In this document: positions 50,920-60,300 of the stretch, piece by piece | Layout of the letters: each line of letters opens with the position of its first letter | Position numbering within the stretch: the stretch's first letter is position 1 | Origin: RGIG3009 sp045630285 | Lineage (GTDB): Bacteria; Bacillota; Clostridia; Oscillospirales; Acutalibacteraceae | DNA: 64,000 nucleotides | Reading direction: 5' to 3' | Assembly (NCBI GenBank): GCA_045630285.1 | Contig: JAZQSX010000061.1 | Location: forward strand, 1-64,000 | Program-made: the position numbers and the translations under genes | Notes under the pieces: model-generated | Databases searched by the model: none | Seen by the model: only the letters and a program-made list of their open reading frames with translations | What the model was told of the DNA's origin: nothing

Positions 50920-50949
50920 TTTACAAATGATAGTCATTTATAGTAAAAT
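50920..50949 (+). promoter_or_regulatory. Promoter of the pyrH-to-polC operon
   Basis: TTTACA (50920-50925) and TAAAAT (50944-50949) are separated by 18 bases, 37 bases before the pyrH start. Confidence 0.55.
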
Positions 50950-50986
50950 GTAACGAGAATATGATGTGGAAAAGAGAGTGGGAGCC

Positions 50987-51694
50987 ATGGTACCGAAGTA
51001 TAAACGTATTTTGCTGAAGCTTAGCGGTGAAGCGCTGTCAGGTGAACAGGGATTTGGCCTGAATTTTGATACGGTCAACCGTGTGTGCTGTGCGATCAAG
51101 GAGTGCGTGGATGCCGGCGCAGAGATCGCTATCGTCGTCGGTGGCGGCAACTTCTGGCGTGGCCGTACCAGTGGCAATATGGACCGCACCCGTGCGGATC
51201 ATATGGGTATGCTGGCGACCACGATCAACTCGTTGGCGCTGGCGGATGCATTGGAGCAGATCGATTGCCCCGTGCGTGTGCAGACGGCGATCGCCATGCA
51301 CGAGATCGCTGAGCCGTACATTCGTAACAAAGCGGTGCGCCATCTGGAAAAAGGCCGTGTCGTCGTGTTTGGCTGCGGCACCGGTAATCCGTTCTTCTCT
51401 ACCGATACCGCATCGGCTTTGCGTGCGCTGGAGATCGATGCCGATATCATCTTCAAAGCCAGTATGGTGGACGGTGTCTACGACAGCGACCCGAAGAAAA
51501 ATCCCAACGCCGTCAAGTACGATGAGCTGTCCTTTATGGACGTGCTCAACCGTGATCTGAAGGTGATGGATTCCACCGCTGCCAGCTTGTGTAACGACAA
51601 CAAGCTGCCCATTCTTGTGTTTAATCTGGAACAGCCGGAGAATATCGTTCGTGCTGTTGCCGGCGAAAATATCGGTACGATCGTACATTCTTAA
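50987..51694 (+). CDS. pyrH: Uridylate kinase
   Basis: A 235-residue hexameric UMP kinase of the amino-acid kinase fold, making UDP from UMP. Motifs are KYKRILLKLSGEAL at the N terminus, IVVGGGNFWRG, GRVVVFGCGTGNPFFSTDTA and ASMVDGVYDSDPKKNP. I take the ATG at 50987 because homologues begin at this point; a GTG seven codons earlier is possible. It heads a long growth operon with frr. Confidence 0.96.
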   Translation: MVPKYKRILLKLSGEALSGEQGFGLNFDTVNRVCCAIKECVDAGAEIAIVVGGGNFWRGRTSGNMDRTRADHMGMLATTINSLALADALEQIDCPVRVQTAIAMHEIAEPYIRNKAVRHLEKGRVVVFGCGTGNPFFSTDTASALRALEIDADIIFKASMVDGVYDSDPKKNPNAVKYDELSFMDVLNRDLKVMDSTAASLCNDNKLPILVFNLEQPENIVRAVAGENIGTIVHS

Positions 51695-51706
51695 GGAGGA
51701 AACAGT

Positions 51707-52261
51707 ATGCAGCAGATTTTTCAAACAGCTCAGGAAAAAATGGACAAGAGCATCAATGCTCTGATGAGTGAATACAGCACGATCCGTGCCGGTCGTGCGA
51801 CTCCGGCGGTGTTGGATAAGATCACTGTGGAGTACTACGGCTGTGCTACGCCGCTTCAGCAGATGGCGGCGATCTCCGTTCCGGAGCCGCGTACGATTTT
51901 GATTGCCCCGTGGGATAAGAGCACGCTGCGTGATATTGAGAAAGCGATTCTCGTTTCGGATCTGGGCCTGAATCCTCAGAACGACGGTAGTTCGCTTCGT
52001 CTGAACTTCCCGCCGCTGACCGAGGAGCGCCGCCGCGAGCTGGTGAAAACGGTGTATAAGTACGCCGAGGAAGCTAAGGTGGCGGTTCGTTCCATTCGTC
52101 GTGATGGTTTGGAGAAGCTGAAGGATATGAAGAAAAAGTCCGAGATCACCGAGGACGATCTGAAGAATGCCGAAAAGAAGATGCAGGATCTGACCGATAA
52201 GGCTTGCAAAGAAATTGACGGCATTTCGGCGAAAAAAGAAAAAGAGATCATGGAGATCTAA
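51707..52261 (+). CDS. frr: Ribosome recycling factor
   Basis: A 184-residue three-helix and three-strand protein that splits post-termination ribosomes with EF-G. Typical stretches are EYSTIRAGRATPAVLDKI, YGCATPLQQMA and KYAEEAKVAVRSIRRDG. GGAGG precedes the ATG, 12 bases after pyrH. Confidence 0.97.
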   Translation: MQQIFQTAQEKMDKSINALMSEYSTIRAGRATPAVLDKITVEYYGCATPLQQMAAISVPEPRTILIAPWDKSTLRDIEKAILVSDLGLNPQNDGSSLRLNFPPLTEERRRELVKTVYKYAEEAKVAVRSIRRDGLEKLKDMKKKSEITEDDLKNAEKKMQDLTDKACKEIDGISAKKEKEIMEI

Positions 52262-52319
52262 GTTGCCAAAGGTGACCGGCAGAGGGCTACTTCCGCCGGT
52301 CATAATCTTAGGAGGAGCT

Positions 52320-53063
52320 ATGGGACTGTTTTCCAAACGCCAAAAGCAACCCGAGTCCACGGTTGACGTCGTGCCGGCACATCTCGGTATCATTATGGAC
52401 GGCAACGGTCGTTGGGCGAAAAAGAGAGGGTTGCCCCGCCAAGCGGGTCATGTGACCGGTGCACGTGTTTTTCGTACCATTGCCAAGCATTGTGAAAAGC
52501 GTGGGATCGGCACGGTCACGTTCTATACGTTTTCTACGGAGAACTGGAAGCGTCCGCCCGAAGAGGTGGAGGCGATCATGAATCTTCTGCGGCAGTATTT
52601 GAAAGAATCGCTGGCGGATTTCAAGAAAGAAAACATCCGAACTCGCTTTATCGGCGATCGCTCGGTATTGGCGCCTGACATTCAGGAACTGATGGCTGAA
52701 GCAGAGCGGGAAACGGCGGACAAAACGGGTATGGTCCTTAATCTGGCGATCAATTACGGAGGCCGTGCAGAACTGACGACGGCGATGCGCCGTATTGCCG
52801 AAGAAGTGCGTGACGGGTCGCTGTCACCGGAGGCTGTGGACGAGGCGTGCATCACCGAGCGGTTGTATACCGCAGGTCAGCCGGACGTGGATATGATCCT
52901 GCGCCCCAGCGGAGAATACCGCTTGTCGAATTTCCTGATTTGGCAGTGTGCGTATGCTGAGTACGTGTTCGATGAGATTCTGTGGCCGGATTTCACGACC
53001 AAGGATCTGGATCGTGCGTTGGAAGCGTATGCCGGACGTCACCGTCGATTTGGCGGGGTTTGA
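52320..53063 (+). CDS. uppS: Isoprenyl transferase (undecaprenyl diphosphate synthase)
   Basis: A 247-residue cis-prenyltransferase that makes the lipid carrier used for peptidoglycan and the exopolysaccharide of this window. It has HLGIIMDGNGRWAKKRGL with the catalytic Asp, TFYTFSTENWKRP and PDVDMILRPSGEYRLSNF. The ATG at 52320 has GGAGGAG upstream. Confidence 0.97.
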   Translation: MGLFSKRQKQPESTVDVVPAHLGIIMDGNGRWAKKRGLPRQAGHVTGARVFRTIAKHCEKRGIGTVTFYTFSTENWKRPPEEVEAIMNLLRQYLKESLADFKKENIRTRFIGDRSVLAPDIQELMAEAERETADKTGMVLNLAINYGGRAELTTAMRRIAEEVRDGSLSPEAVDEACITERLYTAGQPDVDMILRPSGEYRLSNFLIWQCAYAEYVFDEILWPDFTTKDLDRALEAYAGRHRRFGGV

Positions 53064-53078
53064 AAGGAAGTATAAAGT

Positions 53079-53906
53079 ATGAAAACTCGGATTATTACCG
53101 GTGTTCTTGCCGGTGCTTTGATGCTGTTGATCCTGTTCCTTCCGTGGACGATCGCTTTGACGATCGTCGCTTCGCTGGTTGCGGCGATTGCTGTGTATGA
53201 GGTGTTTTCCGTGACCGGCTTGCACCGCCACGGCGGCGTGGACACGGTGGCGATCGTTTTTGCGTTGATCGCTCCTTTCCTGACACGGATGCCGTCCAAT
53301 AGCATTACCATTACTTGTGTAATGTACGTGGCAATGCTGATTGTACTGACGCTGCTGTATCGCAAGGAGATCCCGCTGAAAAAGCTGGTGTCTGTGTTCG
53401 CTGTGACAACGTTCGTCACCTTCTCACTTTCCTGCATTTCGTATATCCGCACGGTTCCTTCGTTGCGGGATACGGACGGTCTGTTCTACATCATTCTGGC
53501 AATGATGTCGGCGTGGATCGCCGATACAGGGGCCTACTTTGTCGGCAGCTTCTTTGGTAAGCACAAGCTTTGTCCTCGTCTGTCCCCGAAAAAGACGGTG
53601 GAGGGGCTGATCGGCGGTATCGCTTTTTCGGTAATCTTCTGTTTGCTGACGGGTTACGTGTATCAACTGATCCTGGGCGATATGGCGCAGGTGTCGTACG
53701 TTGGCGTGCTGCTGCTTGGCTTGGTCTGTGCTCCGCTTTCGGTAGTGGGCGATCTGTTTGCTTCGCTGATCAAGCGTATTCACAAGGTGAAGGATTACGG
53801 CAACCTGTTTCCGGGTCACGGTGGCGTGATGGATCGTTTTGACAGCTTGTTGTTTGTACTGCCGGTGGTTTACTTTACGGCGAGAGTGTTGCCGCTTGTC
53901 GGTTAA
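53079..53906 (+). CDS. cdsA: Phosphatidate cytidylyltransferase
   Basis: A 275-residue integral membrane enzyme that makes CDP-diacylglycerol. There are about eight hydrophobic segments and the signature block LSPKKTVEGLIGG, followed by KDYGNLFPGHGGVMDRFDSL. It lies between uppS and ispC in the usual order. Confidence 0.96.
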   Translation: MKTRIITGVLAGALMLLILFLPWTIALTIVASLVAAIAVYEVFSVTGLHRHGGVDTVAIVFALIAPFLTRMPSNSITITCVMYVAMLIVLTLLYRKEIPLKKLVSVFAVTTFVTFSLSCISYIRTVPSLRDTDGLFYIILAMMSAWIADTGAYFVGSFFGKHKLCPRLSPKKTVEGLIGGIAFSVIFCLLTGYVYQLILGDMAQVSYVGVLLLGLVCAPLSVVGDLFASLIKRIHKVKDYGNLFPGHGGVMDRFDSLLFVLPVVYFTARVLPLVG

Positions 53907-53927
53907 TTGCATAAAGGAGCAAATTTC

Positions 53928-55103
53928 ATGGCAAAACGGTTGGTGATCCTCGGCTCGACCGGTTCTATCGGTACACAAGCCTTGGATGTGGCACGAACTC
54001 AAGGATATACGGTCACGGCTTTAGCGGCTCATTCCAATGCAAAATTATTGGAGGAGCAGATCCGTGAATTTCAACCGCGTGCTGCCGCTTTATTTGATGA
54101 AGCGGCAGCGCGCGATCTGCGCATTCGGGTGGCTGATCTGGATGTGGAGATCTTGTCCGGTATGGATGGCTTATGCACGCTTGCCAGGTGGGAGGATGCC
54201 GACATCGTACTGAACTCTGTGGTGGGTATGGTTGGCTTACTGCCGACGCTGGCGGCGCTGAATGCCGGACACGACGTGGCGCTTGCCAACAAGGAAACGC
54301 TGGTGGCCGGCGGCGAATTGGTGATGCGCACCGCGCGGAAAAACGGCGTACGCTTGCTGCCGGTAGACAGTGAGCATTCGGCTATTTTCCAGTGCCTGCA
54401 GGCAACGGCGGGCGGTGTCTGGGCGCCCCCGAAGCCGACGTCGGATATGGGGCTTCGCCGTGTGATCTTGACCGCCTCCGGTGGACCGTTTTTCGGAAAG
54501 CGCAAGGATGAACTGCGCACGGTAACGCTGGCACAGGCGCTGAAGCACCCCAACTGGAGTATGGGACAGAAGATCACCGTTGACTCTGCAACGATGATGA
54601 ACAAGGGCTTGGAATTGATCGAGGCAAAATGGTTATTTGACGTCTCGGAGGAGAATATAGATATTGTGGTTCACCGTGAAAGCGTGATCCACTCACTGAT
54701 TGAGTTTGCGGATAATTCGGTGTTGGCGCAGCTGGGTGTTCCGGATATGCGTATCCCGATTCAATATGCGCTGACGTGGCCGGAGCGTGCACCGTCTACG
54801 GTGTCGCAGCTGGATTTGGCAAAGTTTGCAAATCTGACCTTCTTCGCACCGGATGACGAGGCGTTTCCCGCCGTGTCGTTCTGTCGGCAGGCGTTGCGGC
54901 AGGGCGGTGCCTATCCGGCGGCTGTCAATGCGGCCAACGAGGAGGCTAACGCCGGTTTTCGAGCTGAAAAAATCGGTTTCTTGCAGATTGCCGATTCGGT
55001 GGAAGCGGTTCTGGCACGGAGCTTGCCGCCGGTAAACTGCGTGGAAGATATTTTGGCGGTGGACGAGGAGTGCCGCCGCATTGTACGTGAATGGATGAGG
55101 TGA
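53928..55103 (+). CDS. ispC: 1-deoxy-D-xylulose-5-phosphate reductoisomerase
   Basis: A 391-residue NADPH enzyme of the MEP isoprenoid pathway (also called dxr). It shows GSTGSIGTQALDV (NADPH loop), NKETLVAGGELVM, PVDSEHSAIFQC and TVDSATMMNKGLELIEA (metal site). The ATG at 53928 follows AAAGGAG. Its stop lies inside the likely ribosome site of rseP. Confidence 0.97.
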   Translation: MAKRLVILGSTGSIGTQALDVARTQGYTVTALAAHSNAKLLEEQIREFQPRAAALFDEAAARDLRIRVADLDVEILSGMDGLCTLARWEDADIVLNSVVGMVGLLPTLAALNAGHDVALANKETLVAGGELVMRTARKNGVRLLPVDSEHSAIFQCLQATAGGVWAPPKPTSDMGLRRVILTASGGPFFGKRKDELRTVTLAQALKHPNWSMGQKITVDSATMMNKGLELIEAKWLFDVSEENIDIVVHRESVIHSLIEFADNSVLAQLGVPDMRIPIQYALTWPERAPSTVSQLDLAKFANLTFFAPDDEAFPAVSFCRQALRQGGAYPAAVNAANEEANAGFRAEKIGFLQIADSVEAVLARSLPPVNCVEDILAVDEECRRIVREWMR

Positions 55104-55125
55104 TCGTATTCTGGACGTACTGGTT

Positions 55126-56256
55126 GTGATCGGTCGCTTGCTGGCGGCTGTGTTTTTGTTCGGTATTATCATTATGGTTCATGAGTTGGGCCATTTTCTT
55201 GCTGCCAAGGCGTTGGGCGTACAGGTGAATGAATTTGCGATTGGCTTCGGGCCAAAACTGTTTCAGTTTGGCAAGAAGGAAACGAAATATTCGCTCCGCC
55301 TGCTACCTATTGGCGGCTTTTGCGCTATGGAAGGGGAGGACGCAGCCGGCGGCGGTGAGGTAAGTCTCCAAGTCAAGGATGCGGCTGCGGAGAATCCGAG
55401 GTCCTTCTACAATAAACCGGTGTGGCGTCGGGTAATCATCACGGTAGCTGGTGTGGCCATGAATATACTGCTCGGTTTTGTTCTTTTGCTGGTATATCAC
55501 GGCGTGTGTACGGTACCTGAAGCCAACGGTGAGACCTACTATACCGGCACACGTATTTCGTATCTGCAGGAGGATACCGCCCCGTATCAAAGCGGTCTGC
55601 GTGTGGGAGACGAGCTGCTGAGTATTGACGATCAGCGCGTGTTTTCGTGGCGAGACATTCAGTTTTTGCTGCAAAGCAGTGATGACGGTGTGTTTGATAT
55701 GGAAGTTAGCCGTATCGTAAACGGCGAGGAGACGACGGTGGAACTGTCCGACGTTACCTTCCGTCGCGAATACGTCAAGGACGCCAAGCGGCACGTTTTG
55801 TATTACGACTTTTATCTGGAGGCCGTCCCGCAAACGCTGGGGTCCACGCTGGAGCAGAGTGTTCGTGTCGAGGGTAGCCTGGCGGTGACCGTCTGGCGAA
55901 CGCTGAAGGGGATGTTTACCGGTCAGTTCGGCCTGAACGACCTTTCCGGTCCGGTCGGTACGGTGGATGTCATCGGCGACGTGGTCGAGGGCGCCGTGCA
56001 GGAGACTCAGTGGCAGGTCGGCCTCGGTAACATTTTAATATTGCTGGCATTGCTGACGGTCAACGTCGGTTTCTTCAATCTACTGCCGCTTCCTGCCTTG
56101 GATGGCGGGCGGCTGTTGTTCCTCATTTGGGAGGGTATCACCCGTAAACGGGTGCCGCCCAAGTATGAGGGCTTGGTGCATGCTATTGGATTAGGATTGT
56201 TACTGCTTTTGATTTTGTTCGTCACGTTTAATGATATTCTCAGGATATTCTCGTAA
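55126..56256 (+). CDS. rseP: RIP metalloprotease RseP (site-2 protease)
   Basis: A 376-residue intramembrane zinc protease that cleaves anti-sigma factors or signal-peptide remnants. It has VHELGHF (HExxH), a central PDZ domain with YQSGLRVGDELLSIDD, and LLPLPALDGGRLLF (third metal residue). The coordinates use the first canonical start, GTG at 55126, but that codon has no ribosome site. GAGGTG at 55097-55102 is spaced correctly for CTG at 55111 or ATT at 55108, which would add five or six residues. The true start may therefore be non-canonical. Confidence 0.93.
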   Translation: MIGRLLAAVFLFGIIIMVHELGHFLAAKALGVQVNEFAIGFGPKLFQFGKKETKYSLRLLPIGGFCAMEGEDAAGGGEVSLQVKDAAAENPRSFYNKPVWRRVIITVAGVAMNILLGFVLLLVYHGVCTVPEANGETYYTGTRISYLQEDTAPYQSGLRVGDELLSIDDQRVFSWRDIQFLLQSSDDGVFDMEVSRIVNGEETTVELSDVTFRREYVKDAKRHVLYYDFYLEAVPQTLGSTLEQSVRVEGSLAVTVWRTLKGMFTGQFGLNDLSGPVGTVDVIGDVVEGAVQETQWQVGLGNILILLALLTVNVGFFNLLPLPALDGGRLLFLIWEGITRKRVPPKYEGLVHAIGLGLLLLLILFVTFNDILRIFS

Positions 56257-56268
56257 GAGGTGTGAAGT

Positions 56269-57318
56269 ATGCAGCGTCGGGTTTGTAAATCGGTAGATAT
56301 CGGTCGGGTAACGATCGGCGGTACGGCTCCCATTGCGGTTCAGTCAATGGGCTGTGTTCCGTCGCACGACGTTGAGGGGACCGTGCGTCAGGCCATGGCG
56401 TTGCGTGATGCAGGGTGCGATATTTTCCGCATTGCCGTACCGGATAGGGAGGCTGTGCGGCTGATCGACGCTGTAAAATCGGCGGTGGATATGCCGTTGG
56501 TCGCCGATATTCATTTTGATTATAAGCTGGCGCTTGAAAGTGTGGCGGCAGGTGTGGATAAGATCCGCATCAATCGGGGCAATATCGGTGAGGAAAGTCG
56601 GGTAAAGGCAGTGGCGGATGCTTGCCGTGCTGCCGGTGTTCCAATCCGTATCGGTGTCAATTCCGGCTCTTTGGAGAAGGAAATTTTGAAAAAGTACGGG
56701 CATCCCTGCGCCGAGGCTATGCGTGACAGTGCCTTGTATCACGCCGGACTGCTGGAAAAGTATGATTTTGACGACATCGTTATTTCTATTAAATCCTCGA
56801 ACGTGGAAACGATGGTGCGTGCGTATGAATTGACCGCCGAGGCCTGTTCTTATCCGCTTCACCTCGGTGTAACCGAGGCGGGGACGGAGCAGATGGGCGT
56901 GATGAAGTCGGCGATCGGTATCGGATCGTTGCTGCTACGTGGTATCGGTGACACCATTCGCGTATCCCTGACCGCCGATCCGATCAAGGAGATCGAAGCA
57001 GGACGTCGTATTCTGGCGGCACTGGATCTGTTGCCGGGCGAGCCGCAACTGGTTTCTTGCCCCACGTGCGGACGTACCCGCATTGATTTGATCGGTATTG
57101 CGGCACAGGTGGAGGAACGCTTGAAAAGCATTCATAAGCCGATTCGGGTGGCAGTCATGGGCTGTGTGGTGAATGGCCCGGGCGAGGCCCGTGAGGCGGA
57201 TATTGGTATTGCGGGCGGCGACGGCAAGGTCGCTTTGTTCAAAAAAGGTGAAGTGATCCGCACGGTTCCCGAGGAGGTTGCCGTGGAGGAATTGATCAAA
57301 GAAGTGGAGTCATTATGA
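56269..57318 (+). CDS. ispG: 4-hydroxy-3-methylbut-2-en-1-yl diphosphate synthase
   Basis: A 349-residue iron-sulfur enzyme of the MEP pathway (gcpE). It has the TIM-barrel start VTIGGTAPIAVQSM, PLVADIHFDYKLAL and the cluster region VSCPTCGRTRIDL with VAVMGCVVNGPGEAREAD. GAGGTG precedes the ATG. The stop overlaps the polC start by four bases. Confidence 0.97.
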   Translation: MQRRVCKSVDIGRVTIGGTAPIAVQSMGCVPSHDVEGTVRQAMALRDAGCDIFRIAVPDREAVRLIDAVKSAVDMPLVADIHFDYKLALESVAAGVDKIRINRGNIGEESRVKAVADACRAAGVPIRIGVNSGSLEKEILKKYGHPCAEAMRDSALYHAGLLEKYDFDDIVISIKSSNVETMVRAYELTAEACSYPLHLGVTEAGTEQMGVMKSAIGIGSLLLRGIGDTIRVSLTADPIKEIEAGRRILAALDLLPGEPQLVSCPTCGRTRIDLIGIAAQVEERLKSIHKPIRVAVMGCVVNGPGEAREADIGIAGGDGKVALFKKGEVIRTVPEEVAVEELIKEVESL

Positions 57319-60300
57319 GTTATCCGGACATTCAATCCCTGTTTTCTCCTTACATACACGATGCGACGTTACTCGCGCCCTTCGTCTCTGCGACGGTTGC
57401 CGATATGCAGGTAAGCCGTGCGGAGCGCTTTTTGCGTATTCGTTTACAGATGCCGGAGTTCGTGCCGTTTGATGTCTTTCCGCCGGTGGAGGAAGCGTTG
57501 GCAGAAGGCTTGGGATTGCGCACGGTGGAGCTGACGCCGCAATATCCGGAAGAAACGCTGTGTGAGGCGTGCTTCCCAACGATTGTTGCATTCTTGCGCC
57601 GTCGCTGTGTGGCGGTCAACGGTACGTTTAATGATGCTACGTTTACCCGTGAGGGTGAAGGCTTCGCTGTGACGCTGTGTCACGGTGGGGTGGATGTGAT
57701 CCGCACGACCCATACCGACACGATGATGGGACAACTGATCGGGGAATTATTTGGGCGGCGTGTCCCGCTCACGTTCTATGGAGAAGGCGGCGTCGATGAG
57801 AAGGACGAGCAGTACCGCAAATTGATGGAAGAGGCTGAGCGTGAATCACGTGAAGCTGTACAGCGTGCCGCACAGCAGGCGGCACAAGCAGCGCCGCAGG
57901 CGGACAAGCCTGCCGCCGTGTCGATCAAGCCAAGCAAGCCTGCCGATCCGACCGTGCCGCCTGAGGATGGCTTGCCGATCTACCGTGAAACGGCTTCGCC
58001 GTTGTTTGGCCCGGTGCCTCGTGAGATGCCGACGCCGCTTGTGAAGCTGCAGGAGGGAAGCACGGCTACGGTGTGGGGCGAGGTGTTTGGTTATGAGACA
58101 CGCTCGTTCCGTGACGGGACCCGCATTCGGCACACCTTTTTTGTGACTGACCGCACGAACTCCATTTCGGTGATTCTGTGGACGGATACCAAACGGGATA
58201 AAGCAAAGCTGGAAGCGATGGAATCGCTGAAAAACGGTGTTTGCGTTTTGATGAACGGCTTATATGAGTTTGATGAGTTTGCCAAGGGTAACGTGTTTAA
58301 CCCCAAGTCGTTGGCGCTGGTCAATCGGTACAAGAAGCAGGACACGGCAGATGTCAAGCGAGTGGAATTGCATTTGCACACCAAAATGTCTGCGATGGAT
58401 GCGGTGTCTGATGCGGAAGCACTGGTTTTGCGTGCGGCAGAGTGGGGACATCCGGCGGTAGCGATCACCGACCACGGTGTGGCTCAGGCGTTCCCGGAAG
58501 CCATGAATGCTGCTGAAAAAGCCAAGAAGAACGGCACACCGATCAAGATTTTGTACGGTGTGGAAGCGTACTATGTAAACGACGCTGTTTCGATCGTGCA
58601 GGGTGATACCGAGGCAACGCTTGACAGTGAGTATATTGTTTTTGACCTGGAAACGACGGGACTGAATGCCGGCAACGACCGCATCACCGAGATCGGTGCG
58701 GTGCGGTTGCGTGACGGTGAGGTGCTTGAGGAGTTCAATACCTTCGTTGATCCCGAAAAACCGATTCCCGCCAAGATCGCCGAGCTGACCGGTATTACCG
58801 ATGCTATGGTTGCCGGTGCGCCGAAGGAAGGGGAGGCACTGCGGAAGTTTTTTGAGTTCTGTGGCGAAAACCCGATTTTGGTAGCACATAACGCCCGCTT
58901 TGACACGGGTTTTGTGCGTGCGGCAGCGGGACGCCTCGGCATGACGGTGCCGTTTTCCTCAATCGATACCGTGCCGATCAGCCGTGCGTTGTATTCCGGA
59001 CTGAAAAATCACAAGCTGGATACGGTCGCCAAGCATTTGGAAATTCCGCCCTTTAATCATCACCGTGCGTGCGATGATGCACGGGTATTGGCGGAGATTT
59101 TCTCTAAAATGCTGATCGAAATGAAGGAAAAGCGTGGTCTGGAGACGGTGCAGGAGATCAATTCGCTGATGAATGACGGCGACCAGCACAAGTCCCGCCC
59201 GTATCACCAGATCCTCCTTGCCAAAGATAAGGTGGGTCTGAAAAACCTGTACAAATTGATTTCGTACAGCCATTTGAAGAATTTCTACAAGCGTCCCCGT
59301 ATCACCCGCAGCAAACTGCTGGAGTACCGTGAGGGCCTGATTGTTGGCAGTGCGTGTGAGCAGGGTGAGCTTTTCTGCGCTATTGTGGAAGGGAAGCCGT
59401 GGGATGAGCTGTGTGCGATCGTACGCTTCTATGATTTTCTGGAAGTACAGCCGCTTGGAAACAATCATTTTATGCTGCGAAACGGCACGGTACGTGATGA
59501 AGAGCAGCTGCGGGAGTTTAACCGCACGGTGATTCGTTTGGGTGAGGAATTGAATATCCCGGTGTGTGCTACCGGTGACGTTCATTTTATGGACCCCGAT
59601 GACGAGGTCTACCGTCGCATTCTGCAGGCAGGGCAGGGATATGGCGATGCGGACATACAGCCGCCGCTGTATCTGCGTACCACGGAGGAGATGCTGAAGG
59701 AGTTTGAGTATCTCTCGGCAGAAAAAGCGTATGAGATCGTGGTGGAAAATCCAAAACGCATTGCGGAAATGATTGACGATATTCGTCCGATTCCCGAGGG
59801 AAACTATCCGCCGCATATCGACGGCTCGGATGAAGAACTGACCGAGATCACGTGGAGCCGTGCCAAGGAGATCTATGGCGATCCCGTGCCGGAGATCGTA
59901 TCGGCACGGTTGGAAAAGGAACTCAACTCGATTATTAAAAACGGTTTTGCCGTGTTGTATATGATCGCACAGAAGCTGGTTAAAAACTCGGTGGATAACG
60001 GGTATCTGGTAGGTTCCCGTGGTTCCGTCGGCTCCTCGTTCGTGGCGCATATGGCGGGAATTTCGGAGGTTAATCCGCTCGCTCCGCACTATGTATGCCC
60101 GAAGTGTAAGCATTCCGAATTTATTACGGACGGCTCGTTCGGCTCCGGTTTTGATCTACCGGAAAAAGCGTGTCCCGCCTGCGGCGAGATGATGGACCGT
60201 GACGGTCAGGAAATCCCGTTTGAGACCTTCCTTGGTTTTGACGGCGATAAAACGCCTGATATTGACTTGAACTTTGCCAGTGAGTACCAATCCCGTGCTC

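Noticed and set aside
51038..52405. 455-codon open frame antisense to pyrH and frr
   Set aside because: It overlaps two certain genes and has low-complexity, His/Arg-rich sequence without motifs.
58959..60113. 384-codon open frame antisense to polC
   Set aside because: It is fully inside polC, its composition is unlike a protein, and it has no ribosome site.
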